Below the pieces are notes generated by a model. It was not told the DNA's origin. It worked only from the letters and a program-made list of their open reading frames with translations, and ran no database searches. DNA of 64,000 nt from the NCBI RefSeq assembly GCF_039542905.1, contig NZ_BAABIS010000001.1, positions 2,790,001-2,854,000 of the forward strand. The letters are read 5' to 3'. The stretch is from Kitasatospora terrestris. Its GTDB lineage: Bacteria > Actinomycetota > Actinomycetes > Streptomycetales > Streptomycetaceae. Of this stretch, positions 44,343 through 52,475 are shown piece by piece (the first letter of the stretch is position 1; the number at the start of each line of letters is the position of its first letter). The translations under genes were made by a program, and so were the position numbers.

Positions 44343-44415
44343 TGGAGCTATGGAGAATCGAACTCCAGACCTATTGCATGCCATGCAATCGCTCTACCAA
44401 CTGAGCTATAGCCCC
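44343..44415 (-). tRNA. tRNA-Ala (anticodon GGC), copy 1
   Basis: 73 bases fold as a standard cloverleaf on the minus strand. The acceptor stem GGGGCTA / TAGCTCC contains the G3-U70 wobble that defines alanine identity. The D-stem is GCTC/GAGC. The anticodon stem ATTGC/GCAAT carries loop ATGGCAT with anticodon GGC. The T-arm is TGGAG-TTCGATT-CTCCA. The 3' CCA is not encoded (the gene ends ...CTCCA with the discriminator A). Confidence 0.96.
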
Positions 44416-44480
44416 GTGTCGCTGTCCCCGGCGTTTCCCCCGGCGACATCGACAACTGTACACGGTCGGGGACCGTGCCC

Positions 44481-45923
44481 CTAATTCACTTTCCCGCGGT
44501 TCCGCGTCCCCGCCAGCGCGGACAGCGCGGCCAGCACCAGGGCTCCGGTGATCACCGCGTCGGCAGTCCACAGCGCGTGGCCGGAGGCCGCGGCGGTGGC
44601 CGGGAAGCGGACCCGGCCGAGGAAGACCGTGCCGAGCACGGCGACGCCGACCACCTGGCCGAGCTGCACCAGGGTGACCACCACGCCGCTGGCGTCGGCG
44701 GCGTCCGCCGGGTCGACCCGGGCCAGCGCCCGGCCGAACAGCGGGCTGTACGCGCACCCGGCCGCCAGGCCGAGCCCGGTGAGCACCAGCTCGGCGACCA
44801 GGTCGACCGGGCCGCCGTCGCGCAGCAGCCACCCGGTCGCCAGGTAGGCGGGCGCGACCAGGGCCAGGGCGAGCACCGGCAGCACCCGGTGCAGCCGGGC
44901 GGGCAGCCGCTGCCAGTGCAGGCTGGAGAGGCCGAAGCCGACCGCGACCGGCGCGGACAGCAGCCCGGCCTTCAGCGCGCTGTGCCCGAGCCCGGCCTGC
45001 TGGTGCAGCGCGAAGGCGAACATGAACCCCGCGAAGCCCGCCATCACCAGGAACACCGCCCCGGCGGCCGGCAGCAGCCCGGGCGCGCGCAGCACCCGCG
45101 CCGGGACCAACGGCTGGCCGCCGCGCGCGGCGACCCGCCGCTCCACCGCCGCGAAGACGGCGAACAGCACCCCGCTGCCGGCCAGCATCACCCAGCCCCA
45201 GGCGGGCCAGCCCAGCTCGTGGCCGAGCACCAGCGGCACCACCAGCAGCCCCAGCGCGAGGGCCAGCACCACCAGGCCGGGCACGTCGAAGCGGCGGCCC
45301 GGATCGCCCGGCGCGGCCGGCAGCAGCCGGCGCCCGGCGAGCAGCAGCGCCACGCCGAGCGGCACGTTGACCAGGAACACCGGCCGCCAGCCGGCGCCGA
45401 ACAGGTCCGCGCTGACCAGCAGCCCGCCGAGCACCTGCCCGGCGGCCATCCCGCCGGCCAGCACCGCCGAGTACAGCCCGAGCGCCCGCACCCGGGCCGG
45501 GCCGGTGAAGGTCCGCTGGATCAGGCTCATCACCTGAGGCACCATCACCGCCGCCCCGACGCCCTGCAGCACCCGGAAGCCGATCAGCGCCTCCGTCCCC
45601 GGCGCCAGCCCGCAGGCCAGCGAGGCCGCGGTGAAGCCGGCCAGCCCGTACCGGAACAGCCGGGCGTAGCCGTACCGGGCGCCGAGCCGGGCACCGGTGA
45701 TCAGCAGCACCGCGTACGCGATCGTGTAGCCGGCCACCACCAGCTGCAGGGCGGCGCCGGTGGCGTGCAGGTCGGCCCGGATGGTCGGGACCGCGACGTT
45801 GACGATGGCGATGTCGAGCACCGCCATCAGCTGTCCGGCCAGGATCAGGGTGAGCAACGCACCCGGCCGCGGGCCGCCCGGGGCGGCCGCCGCGACGGCG
45901 GGGCGGGTCTGAAGGTCCGTCAT
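44481..45923 (-). CDS. MFS drug-efflux transporter (DHA2/EmrB type)
   Basis: Proton-driven exporter of 480 residues with 14 predicted membrane helices. The first carries ILAGQLMAVLDIAIVNVAVP, the D-x-x-I-V-N-V-A-L/V-P signature of 14-helix DHA2 transporters. The loop 2-3 motif is GARLGARYGYARLFRYGL. The Ala/Pro-rich N-terminus (about 20 residues) is cytosolic. CACGAT six bases before the ATG is a possible leaderless -10 variant. It is divergent from an XRE-family regulator, the probable local repressor. The pair lies between tRNA-Ala copies 1 and 2. Confidence 0.9.
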   Translation of the reverse strand: MTDLQTRPAVAAAAPGGPRPGALLTLILAGQLMAVLDIAIVNVAVPTIRADLHATGAALQLVVAGYTIAYAVLLITGARLGARYGYARLFRYGLAGFTAASLACGLAPGTEALIGFRVLQGVGAAVMVPQVMSLIQRTFTGPARVRALGLYSAVLAGGMAAGQVLGGLLVSADLFGAGWRPVFLVNVPLGVALLLAGRRLLPAAPGDPGRRFDVPGLVVLALALGLLVVPLVLGHELGWPAWGWVMLAGSGVLFAVFAAVERRVAARGGQPLVPARVLRAPGLLPAAGAVFLVMAGFAGFMFAFALHQQAGLGHSALKAGLLSAPVAVGFGLSSLHWQRLPARLHRVLPVLALALVAPAYLATGWLLRDGGPVDLVAELVLTGLGLAAGCAYSPLFGRALARVDPADAADASGVVVTLVQLGQVVGVAVLGTVFLGRVRFPATAAASGHALWTADAVITGALVLAALSALAGTRNRGKVN

Positions 45924-46018
45924 GGGACCATCGTGGGGCGCCTCGCATACTGGTGGTTAGAGCCTGCTGATCCTGGTACCGGCAGCACCAGGCGGGCCGT
46001 CACGACGGGGGGACGAAC

Positions 46019-46906
46019 GTGATCGAGGAAGCCGCGCGCCCGCGGAGCGGGCCCGAGCAGCGACGCACCGAGCTGGCCGCGTTCCTGCGCGCCTGCCGGG
46101 CCCGGGTGAGCCCGGAGGCGGTGGGCCTGCCGCCCGGGCCGCGCCGCCGCACCCCGGGCCTGCGCCGGGAGGAGCTGGCGCAGCTCGCCGGCGTCGGGGT
46201 CACCTGGTACACGTGGCTGGAGCAGGGCCGCCCGATCAACGCCAGCGCGCAGGTGCTCACCGCGGTGGCCCGGGCGCTGCGGCTGGACGCGGCCGAGCGC
46301 GACCACCTGTTCCGGCTGGCCGGGACGCCGACCCCGCAGGCCGGCCCGGCCGCACCGGTGCTGGACCGCACCTGCCAGGTGATCCTGGACGCCCTGGACC
46401 CGATGCCCGCCGCGATCTCCAACGGCCGGTACGACGTGCTGCTGCACAACGCCGCGTACGACGCGCTCTTCCCGGGCGCGACCCGGCCCAGCTCGCCCGA
46501 CGGGCGGCGGAACTCCATGTGGTGCGCCTTCACCGTGCCCGCCTGCTGCAACCCGTTCCTGAACCGGGCCGAGGAGCTGCCCCGGATGGTCGGGCGGCTG
46601 CGCGGCGCGTACGGGCGGCACGTCGGCGAACCGGTCTGGGAGGAGTACCTCCGGGACCTGGGCGCGGCCAGTGCGGAGTTCCGCGAGCTGTGGGCCCGGC
46701 AGGAGGTGGCGCCGCCGCGGACCTCGCGGAAGGTGTTCCGGCACGCGGCGGTCGGCGAGATGGTCTTCGAGGCGGCGTACCTGACCATCCCGGCCGCGCC
46801 CGAGTGCCACCTGGTGGTCTACACGCCGGAGGGCCCGGAGGACCGCCGCCGGATGGAGCGCCTGGTGGCCGACCCCGGCCTGCCCGCCGTCGACCACGTG
46901 CACTGA
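46019..46906 (+). CDS. XRE family regulator with MmyB-like ligand-binding domain
   Basis: Regulator of 295 residues. The N-terminal helix-turn-helix is FLRACRARVSPEAVGLPPGP, then LRREELAQLAGVGVTWYTWLEQG. The C-terminal part (about 110-285) matches the MmyB-type ligand domain, with MPAAISNGRYDVLLHNAAYD and FRELWARQEVAPP; members bind fatty-acid-like ligands. GTG start with GGGGGGAC just upstream. It is divergent from the DHA2 transporter 95 bases away. That gap contains CTGGTG (45950) and CACCAG (45986), a loose inverted repeat that could be an operator. Confidence 0.9.
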   Translation: MIEEAARPRSGPEQRRTELAAFLRACRARVSPEAVGLPPGPRRRTPGLRREELAQLAGVGVTWYTWLEQGRPINASAQVLTAVARALRLDAAERDHLFRLAGTPTPQAGPAAPVLDRTCQVILDALDPMPAAISNGRYDVLLHNAAYDALFPGATRPSSPDGRRNSMWCAFTVPACCNPFLNRAEELPRMVGRLRGAYGRHVGEPVWEEYLRDLGAASAEFRELWARQEVAPPRTSRKVFRHAAVGEMVFEAAYLTIPAAPECHLVVYTPEGPEDRRRMERLVADPGLPAVDHVH

Positions 46907-46910
46907 CGCG

Positions 46911-46941
46911 GAAAGCCGCCGTCCTGGGGACGGCGGCTTTC
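46911..46941 (+). terminator. Terminator after the XRE regulator gene
   Basis: 14-bp perfect stem (GAAAGCCGCCGTCC with its complement) and a 3-base loop. The flanks read as an A-tract and T-tract on either side of the GC stem, so it can also stop minus-strand transcription coming from tRNA copies 2 and 3. Confidence 0.85.
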
Positions 46942-46950
46942 ACGAGACTG

Positions 46951-47023
46951 TGGAGCTATGGAGAATCGAACTCCAGACCTATTGCATGCCATGCAATCGC
47001 TCTACCAACTGAGCTATAGCCCC
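46951..47023 (-). tRNA. tRNA-Ala (anticodon GGC), copy 2
   Basis: Identical over all 73 bases to the copy at 44343. Followed on the minus strand by the hairpin at 46911-46941. Lies 41 bases from copy 3, so the two are probably one precursor transcript. Confidence 0.96.
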
Positions 47024-47064
47024 GCGACACTGACGACCGACCACTCGCGACCATCGGTGCGGAG

Positions 47065-47137
47065 TGGAGCTATGGAGAATCGAACTCCAGACCTATTGCA
47101 TGCCATGCAATCGCTCTACCAACTGAGCTATAGCCCC
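47065..47137 (-). tRNA. tRNA-Ala (anticodon GGC), copy 3
   Basis: Identical over all 73 bases to the other two copies. It is the first of the tandem pair in the direction of transcription. Confidence 0.96.
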
Positions 47138-47242
47138 GCAGCCTCGCGATTTCGGCTTACCTTCCGGTCCGCGTCCCTCGCTGGCAACGAGGAAGACTCT
47201 AGCTGGTCAGAGCCGGAACTGTGAAATCGCGTCCCGGCTGCG

Positions 47243-47890
47243 TCAGGTCTCGTCGCCGATGACCGGCTGCGGCAGGGTGCCGGCGTTGTGCTCCAGCAAC
47301 CGCCAGCCGCGCGCGCCCTGGCCCATCACCGACCAGCAGCAGTTCGACAGGCCGCCGAACCGCTCCCACTGGGCCGGCTCCATGTCGAGCAGCCGCCCGA
47401 TCATGGTGCGGATGGTGCCGCCGTGGCTGACCACCACGACGGTGCCGTTGTCGGGCAGCTTGTCGACCGCGTCCAGCACCACCGGCACCGCGCGGTCGGC
47501 CACCTCGGTGGCCAGCTCGCCGCCGCCGCGCCGGACCGGCTCACCGCGCGACCAGGCCTCGTACTCCTCCGGGTAGCGGGCCCGGATCTCGGAGTTGGTC
47601 AGCCCCTGCCACTCGCCCGCGTAGGTCTCCCGCAGGCCCTCGTGGTGGTCCACCTCCAGCCCGGTGAGCCGCGCCAGCTCGGCGGCGGTGCGCCGGGCCC
47701 GCTGGAGGTCGGAGGAGATCAGCAGGTCCGGCTTGAGCGCGGCGAGCAGCCGGGCCGCCCGCTGCGCCTGGAAGACGCCCTGGTCGGTCAGCGCGATGTC
47801 GGTCGTCCCCTGGAACCGGGACTCCAGGTTCCAGGAGGTCTGGCCGTGCCGCCAGAAGACGATCCGCGGCCCGGCCGCGCCGCGGCTCAG
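47243..47890 (-). CDS. Histidine phosphatase family protein (probable CTG start)
   Basis: Phosphoglycerate-mutase-like phosphatase of 215 residues. The catalytic FWRHGQTSWNLESRFQGTTD sits near residues 12-31, with RHG as the phospho-acceptor motif. The second half has the GLRETYAGEWQGLTNSEI loop and the VVVVSHGGTIR proton-donor His region. No ATG, GTG or TTG lies in this frame upstream of the RHG motif, back through the rsfS gene; the first such codon, GTG at 47653, would remove the active site. CTG at 47890 overlaps the rsfS stop by 4 bases (CTGA) with GGGG 7 bases upstream and is the best candidate. Substrate unknown. Confidence 0.85.
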   Translation of the reverse strand: MSRGAAGPRIVFWRHGQTSWNLESRFQGTTDIALTDQGVFQAQRAARLLAALKPDLLISSDLQRARRTAAELARLTGLEVDHHEGLRETYAGEWQGLTNSEIRARYPEEYEAWSRGEPVRRGGGELATEVADRAVPVVLDAVDKLPDNGTVVVVSHGGTIRTMIGRLLDMEPAQWERFGGLSNCCWSVMGQGARGWRLLEHNAGTLPQPVIGDET

Positions 47891-48339
47891 TGGTCGGCCC
47901 CGAAGTCGTCGGCGGGGGCCACGGCGTTGCCCGCGGTGTCGGTGACGGCGTTCTCCGGGCGGTTGCGGGTGGCCATCGCGTCCTCCGGGATCGGCAGCTC
48001 GGGGCAGTCCTTCCAGAGCCGGTCGAGGGAGTAGAAGGAGCGCTCCTCGGAGTGCTGGACGTGGACCACGATGTCCAGGTAGTCCAGCAGGATCCAGCGG
48101 CCCTCGCGCTCACCCTCCCGGCGGACCGGCTTGGTGTCCAGCTTCTCGCGCAGCTGGTCCTCGATCTCCTCGGCGATCGCGCGGACCTGGCGGTCGTTGG
48201 CGGCCGAGGCGATCACGAAGGCGTCGGTGATCGACAGCACCTCGCTGACGTCGAAGGCGATGATGTCGTGGGCCAGCTTGTCGGCCGCCGCCTGGGCGGC
48301 GACGGTGATGAGTTCCTGGCTACGGTCGGTGACGGTCAC
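47887..48339 (-). CDS. rsfS: Ribosomal silencing factor RsfS
   Basis: Binds ribosomal protein L14 on the large subunit and blocks subunit joining during starvation. The 150-residue product carries the family core ELITVAAQAAADKLAHDIIA, ITDAFVIASAANDRQVRAIA and GRWILLDYLDIVVHVQHSEE, followed by ERSFYSLDRLWKDCPELP. A 35-residue tail after the core is longer than in E. coli and probably disordered. GTG start with GGAAGAGC upstream. It overlaps the phosphatase frame by 4 bases and lies downstream of the LCP-like gene. Confidence 0.93.
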   Translation of the reverse strand: MTVTDRSQELITVAAQAAADKLAHDIIAFDVSEVLSITDAFVIASAANDRQVRAIAEEIEDQLREKLDTKPVRREGEREGRWILLDYLDIVVHVQHSEERSFYSLDRLWKDCPELPIPEDAMATRNRPENAVTDTAGNAVAPADDFGADH

Positions 48340-48393
48340 GATGCTCTTCCGGCTCGGCAGATCGGGGGTACGCCTTCCAGGATCTCACGCCCG

Positions 48394-50070
48394 TCACGGC
48401 GTTTTCGGCACCTGGTAGTCCTTGCCCACCACCAGCACCAGATCCGCGTTCTGCGCGTCGGTGACCTTCTTCACCGCGGTCTCCGGCAGTCCGAGGCTGA
48501 CGGCCAGCGACTTCGCGGCCGCCTGCTTGGCGTCGTCGGCGTAGCGGATCTCCGAAGCGGCCTGTACGGCGGGCGCCTTGCTGGCGGGCAGCGCGTCCAG
48601 ACCGGCGTTCTGCACCTGGACGCCGGCCGAGGTCCCGGCCGCGTCGCTGCCGGAGGCGTTGACGACCGCCACCCGGGTGGAACCGCCGGTGCCCTTGGCG
48701 TTCTGCACCACGCCGCCGAGGATCTCCTTCACCTGGGCGCCGGCCGTGGCCTCGTCCAGGGTGCCGTCCGGCCGGGTCTTCAGCGTGCTGGTGGCGACCT
48801 TGCCGTCCTTGGCCAGCTGCGCGAGCTGCGCCAGCACGCCGGCCAGCGCGCTCTCCGGCAGCGAGGGGTCGGCCACCGAGTTCATCCGGTGCACGTCGTC
48901 GGTGGCCGAGGCCAGGTCGGTCGGCATGGTCCGGATCACCGCCTCCAGCACCTGCCCGAACCGGGCCAGCTGGGCGTCCCGGGTCTCCCCCGGGTTCTGC
49001 AGGGTGGCGTACGCCACGGAGGCCACACCGCTCAGCAGCACCTGCTTGCCCGGCTGGGCGAGCACCTTGCCGTCGGCCTTGTTGTTCTCCCGGACCGTGG
49101 CGTTGACGTCCACCTTGACCCCGCCCAGCTGCGCGACCAGCAGCTGCAGGAACGGGGTGTCCAGCCGCCAGGTGCCGTCCACCTTGGCGCCGAGCACCGT
49201 GCCCAGGCCGTCGCGGGTGGCGGAGGCGCCGACCGCGTCCAGCGACTGGCCGACCGTGGTGGTCGCCGAGTCGCCGTTGCTCGGCAGCTTCAGCGTGTCG
49301 GGCAGCAGCAGCACCGAGCCCTTGCGGCCCGACTCGTCGTCGACCAGCAGGGCGGTGGTGACCTTGCCGGTCAGGTCGCGCAGGTGGACCACGTTCACCG
49401 CACGGCCGCCGGCCGCCTTCGCCGCGGTCTCCTCGCGGTTCCACCACAGGTAGCCGCCGACGCCGCCGCCGACCAGCGCCAGCGCCACCGCGGCGCCGAT
49501 CAGCCGGTTGCGCAGCCGGCGCCGGCGCTCGGCCCGCACCTCGCTGCGCGACTCGGCGAACTTCAGCCAGTCGATGGCGTCCTGGGACTCCTCCGTCACC
49601 TCGTCGACGAAGGTGAACTCCCCGGTGGTGTACGAGTCCGCCGACGCACGGGCGGCCCGGCTGCCGCCGACCCGCTCGGAGGGGCCCTCGTCCACGACCG
49701 GCTCCGGCTCGGCCTGCCGGGGCCGCGGCGCCCGCACCGGCGGAGCGGCGGCGGGCGGCGGCGCGACCGGCTGCACGGACTGCGGCTGCGCGACCGGCTG
49801 CACCGGCTGCGGCTGGTAGTACTCCTGCTGCGGGTACGGCTGCTGGTAGTACTCCTGCGGCTGCTGCGGGTGGACCGGCCGCCCGTACTGGTCGTACTGC
49901 GGCTGGTCGTACTGCTGCTGCTCGTACTGCTGCTGCTGCGGGTAGTACGGGTCCTGCTGCTGCGGGTAGACCGGCCGGCCGTACTGGTCGTACTGCGGCT
50001 GCTGCTGGTGGTACGGGTCCTGCGGGTACTGCTGCCCCTGCTGTCCGTACCAGCCCTGGTCCTCGGTCAC
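48394..50070 (-). CDS. LCP/LytR-related envelope protein with Gln/Tyr-rich N-terminus
   Basis: Membrane protein of 558 residues. Residues 1-110 are a low-complexity Gln/Tyr/Pro cytosolic region with repeated QYDQYGRPV units. A Pro/Ala-rich part and one membrane helix (about 187-207) follow. The extracytoplasmic region resembles an LCP domain (about 215-420), and a LytR_C domain (RVAVVNASGSDAAGTSAGVQ) is at the C-terminus. LCP enzymes attach polymers to peptidoglycan. Here the catalytic Asp/Arg pattern of active LCP domains is not evident (LLVDDESGRKGSVLLLPDTL in its place), so it may be inactive or regulatory. The GTG at 50070 has GAGGGGGAC upstream. Confidence 0.8.
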   Translation of the reverse strand: MTEDQGWYGQQGQQYPQDPYHQQQPQYDQYGRPVYPQQQDPYYPQQQQYEQQQYDQPQYDQYGRPVHPQQPQEYYQQPYPQQEYYQPQPVQPVAQPQSVQPVAPPPAAAPPVRAPRPRQAEPEPVVDEGPSERVGGSRAARASADSYTTGEFTFVDEVTEESQDAIDWLKFAESRSEVRAERRRRLRNRLIGAAVALALVGGGVGGYLWWNREETAAKAAGGRAVNVVHLRDLTGKVTTALLVDDESGRKGSVLLLPDTLKLPSNGDSATTTVGQSLDAVGASATRDGLGTVLGAKVDGTWRLDTPFLQLLVAQLGGVKVDVNATVRENNKADGKVLAQPGKQVLLSGVASVAYATLQNPGETRDAQLARFGQVLEAVIRTMPTDLASATDDVHRMNSVADPSLPESALAGVLAQLAQLAKDGKVATSTLKTRPDGTLDEATAGAQVKEILGGVVQNAKGTGGSTRVAVVNASGSDAAGTSAGVQVQNAGLDALPASKAPAVQAASEIRYADDAKQAAAKSLAVSLGLPETAVKKVTDAQNADLVLVVGKDYQVPKTP

Positions 50071-50086
50071 GCCGTCCCCCTCGGAA

Positions 50087-50710
50087 TCAGGGCTGGGCCG
50101 GCGCGTACAGCGCCCGCTTGTGGATGTATCGGACCACGCCGTCCGGCACCAGGTACCAGATCGGCTCACCCTTGGCGACGCGCACCCGGCAGTCGGTGGA
50201 GGAGATGGCGAGCGCCGGGACCTCGACCAGCGAGACCCCGCCGACCGGCAGTCCGGTGTCGGAGAGAGTATGGCCCGGCCGGGTGCAGCCGATGAAGTGC
50301 GCGAGGTCGAAGAGCTCCTCGGAGGAACGCCACGAGATGATCTGCGCGAGCGCGTCGGCGCCGGTGATGAAGAAGAGCTCCGCGTCCGGGTGCAGCGCGC
50401 GCAGCTCCCGGAGGGTGTCCACGGTGTAGGTGGCGCCGCCCCGGTCGATGTCGATCCGGCTGACCGAGAACTGCGGGTTCTCCGCGGTGGCGATGACCGT
50501 CATCAGGTAGCGGTCCTCGGCGGGCGAGACCCGCCGCTCGGACTTCTGCCACGGCTGGCCGGTCGGGACGAAGATCACCTCGTCCAGGTGGAAGGCGCTG
50601 GCCACCTCGCTGGCGGCCACCAGGTGCCCGTGGTGGATCGGGTCGAAGGTGCCGCCCATCACACCCAGGCGCCGCTTCGCCGTCGATCCGGATCCGGCCT
50701 GCTCTCTCAT
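50087..50710 (-). CDS. nadD: Nicotinate-nucleotide adenylyltransferase
   Basis: Transfers AMP from ATP to nicotinate mononucleotide in NAD synthesis. The 207-residue product has the nucleotidyltransferase motif [15 protein letters not shown] (HxGH) near residues 19-33. Further motifs are [20 protein letters not shown], the substrate loop [14 protein letters not shown] and [20 protein letters not shown], which fits the usual ISSTxIR except that Cys replaces Ile. The start is set by TAAGGT 8 bases upstream; the longer open frame begins within that promoter. The LCP-like gene follows after 16 bases, so they are probably co-transcribed. Confidence 0.95.
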   Translation of the reverse strand: MREQAGSGSTAKRRLGVMGGTFDPIHHGHLVAASEVASAFHLDEVIFVPTGQPWQKSERRVSPAEDRYLMTVIATAENPQFSVSRIDIDRGGATYTVDTLRELRALHPDAELFFITGADALAQIISWRSSEELFDLAHFIGCTRPGHTLSDTGLPVGGVSLVEVPALAISSTDCRVRVAKGEPIWYLVPDGVVRYIHKRALYAPAQP

Positions 50711-50718
50711 GGCGCCAC

Positions 50719-50724
50719 ACCTTA
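50719..50724 (-). promoter_or_regulatory. Candidate -10 box (TAAGGT) of nadD
   Basis: TAAGGT on the minus strand, 8 bases before the ATG at 50710. Confidence 0.45.
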
Positions 50725-50784
50725 CGCGACCCGGATGACCGCAGGGAAAGCCCCGCACGGCTGCGGGGCCCTCCGCCGCCGGGC

Positions 50785-50940
50785 TCAGCGGTCGCGGTTG
50801 AAGCGGGTGGTGATGAAGAGCAGCAGCAGGAGGATGAACAGCGCCGCACCACCGGTCAGGTACGGGTTGAGGCTGTCGTGGTTGCCGCCCTCGGACCCCT
50901 CGGCGATCTTGTTGAGGGCAGTCAGTGCAACAGTGCTCAT
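50785..50940 (-). CDS. Single-span membrane miniprotein, 51 residues (hypothetical)
   Basis: ATG at 50940 to TGA at 50785. The first 26 residues are soluble (including [20 protein letters not shown]), then a strong membrane helix (about 28-44, [17 protein letters not shown]), and a positively charged end (RFNRDR). Orientation by the positive-inside rule is N-out, C-in. It lies between nadD and a second miniprotein, both on the minus strand. The strict codon use with G/C third positions supports real coding. Function unknown. Confidence 0.7.
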   Translation of the reverse strand: MSTVALTALNKIAEGSEGGNHDSLNPYLTGGAALFILLLLLFITTRFNRDR

Positions 50941-51065
50941 GCTCGGCAGGACCTTCTCGGCTCGGCGGGACCAGTCGTGCGGGCCACGGCGGCCTGCGCG
51001 CTCATCGTACGGGGGCGCTCACCGCAACCGCTCGGCGGCCCACCGCGTCTGACGCTGGATGGGAC

Positions 51066-51212
51066 TCAGTTGTTCTTCCCGGCCCTGACCAGGATCCAGG
51101 CGAGCAGCCCGACGCCCACGAAGGAGGCGATCAGGACGATCCGCAGGAACAGGCCGGGGCCCGCCTCGGTCGAGATCGGTCCGGCGAGGTGGACCAGGTC
51201 GGCAGCAGACAT
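51066..51212 (-). CDS. Single-span membrane miniprotein, 48 residues (hypothetical)
   Basis: ATG at 51212 with AAGGAG 8 bases upstream, ending TGA at 51066. The N-terminal half has an acidic/polar segment (ADLVHLAGPISTEAG), then a membrane helix (about 22-43, LFLRIVLIASFVGVGLLAWI) and a basic C-terminus (RAGKNN). Its good ribosome-binding site and position 125 bases upstream of the 51-residue gene suggest a small operon. Function unknown. Confidence 0.7.
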   Translation of the reverse strand: MSAADLVHLAGPISTEAGPGLFLRIVLIASFVGVGLLAWILVRAGKNN

Positions 51213-51407
51213 CGGGGCGCTCCTTGTTCGTACGGCACAGCCAGGGTAGCCGCGCTTACGGCCCGCCCCGGCCGAACCCCCGGCGGGTTACGGTGGCTCG
51301 CGGGGACGAGTACGCACGCACGGGCGTTGAAGCCAGCAGTTGAAGCCAACAGCAGCGGGGGCCGGCCGCACGGCCGGTGCCGGCATCGACCAGGAGGTAC
51401 TCAGCAG

Positions 51408-52469
51408 ATGACCGACACGACCAAGGGCACGGGCGCGGGCACGCCGAGCCGCCGCCGGCAGCGCTTCCCGGAGATCTCCACCCGCGCCTGGGAGCACCCC
51501 GCCGACCGCTCGGCGCTGGTGGCCCTGCGCAAGCTCAGCGGCTTCGACGAGATCCTCAAGAAGCTGGCCGGCCTGGTCTCCGAGCGCAGCGTCCGCCTGA
51601 TGTTCCTGGCCACCGCGGTGAAGACCTCCGAGCGGCAGTTCCCCGAGCTGTACGACATGGTCCGGGACGCGGCCTACCTGCTCGACCTGGAGAAGGTCCC
51701 GGACCTGTACGTCACCCAGGACCCGACCGTCAACGCCATGTGCATCGGCATGGACACCCCGGTCATCGTGGTCACCAGCGGCCTGGTCGAGCTGCTCGAC
51801 GAGGAGGAGCTGCGCGCGGTGATCGGCCACGAGGTCGGCCACGCGATGTCCGGCCACGCGGTGTACCGGACGATGCTGCTGATCCTCACCAACTTCGCCG
51901 CCCGGATCGCCTGGATCCCGCTCGGCAACCTGGCGGTCATGGCGCTGATCACCGCGCTCAAGGAGTGGTTCCGCAAGGCCGAGCTCTCCTGCGACCGGGC
52001 CGGCCTGCTCGCCGGGCAGGACCTGCAGGCCTCGATGCGCGGCCTGATGAAGCTGGCCGGCGGCCACAACCTGGCCGAGATGAACGTGGACGCCTTCCTG
52101 GAGCAGGCCGAGGAGTACGAGAAGGCGGGCGACCTGCGCGACGGCGTGCTCAAGCTGCTCCAGGTGCTGCCGCAGACCCACCCGTTCGCGGTGGTCCGGG
52201 TGGCCCAGCTGAAGAAGTGGGCGGAGAGCGAGGAGTACCGCTCGATCCTGGCCGGCGCCTACCCGCGCCGCGGCGACGACCCGGACACCTCGGTCGGTGC
52301 CCAGTGGAAGGCCGCCGCCGACTCCTACTCGCAGTCGGTGAAGGAGTCCAAGGACCCGCTGATGGGCCTGCTGCGCGACGTCGCGGGCGGTGTCGGCACG
52401 GTCGGCGAGAAGCTCCGCGACACCTTCAACAACGCGGCCGCCGCCGGGCGGCAGCGCGACGGGGAGTGA
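51408..52469 (+). CDS. M48 family metallopeptidase
   Basis: Zinc metalloprotease of 353 residues. The zinc motif H141-E-V-G-H145 lies in VIGHEVGHAMSGHAVY, and the third ligand region is KAELSCDRAGLLAGQDLQAS. Two hydrophobic segments flank it (about 153-165 and 168-185), so it is probably membrane-associated, but it lacks HtpX-type N-terminal helices. The Gly/Asp-rich C-terminus is likely flexible. CAGGAGGTAC precedes the ATG. Its stop is 6 bases from the stop of the convergent membrane-protein gene, a very tight arrangement. A role in envelope protein turnover is inferred. Confidence 0.88.
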   Translation: MTDTTKGTGAGTPSRRRQRFPEISTRAWEHPADRSALVALRKLSGFDEILKKLAGLVSERSVRLMFLATAVKTSERQFPELYDMVRDAAYLLDLEKVPDLYVTQDPTVNAMCIGMDTPVIVVTSGLVELLDEEELRAVIGHEVGHAMSGHAVYRTMLLILTNFAARIAWIPLGNLAVMALITALKEWFRKAELSCDRAGLLAGQDLQASMRGLMKLAGGHNLAEMNVDAFLEQAEEYEKAGDLRDGVLKLLQVLPQTHPFAVVRVAQLKKWAESEEYRSILAGAYPRRGDDPDTSVGAQWKAAADSYSQSVKESKDPLMGLLRDVAGGVGTVGEKLRDTFNNAAAAGRQRDGE

Positions 52470-52475
52470 CCCGGC

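Noticed and set aside
44343..47137. Integrative element at tRNA genes
   Set aside because: No integrase, relaxase or phage gene is found, and the tRNA copies are all complete with their own terminators, so no attachment-site scar can be shown.
47541..48113. 190-codon open frame overlapping the phosphatase and rsfS
   Set aside because: It is Arg/Pro-rich and out of frame with both recognised proteins, each of which has intact family motifs.
49790..50030. Trinucleotide (CAG/CTG-type) repeat expansion
   Set aside because: The CTG-rich run is ordinary coding of Gln/Tyr/Pro residues in the LCP-like protein; the repeat is at the protein level and codons vary.
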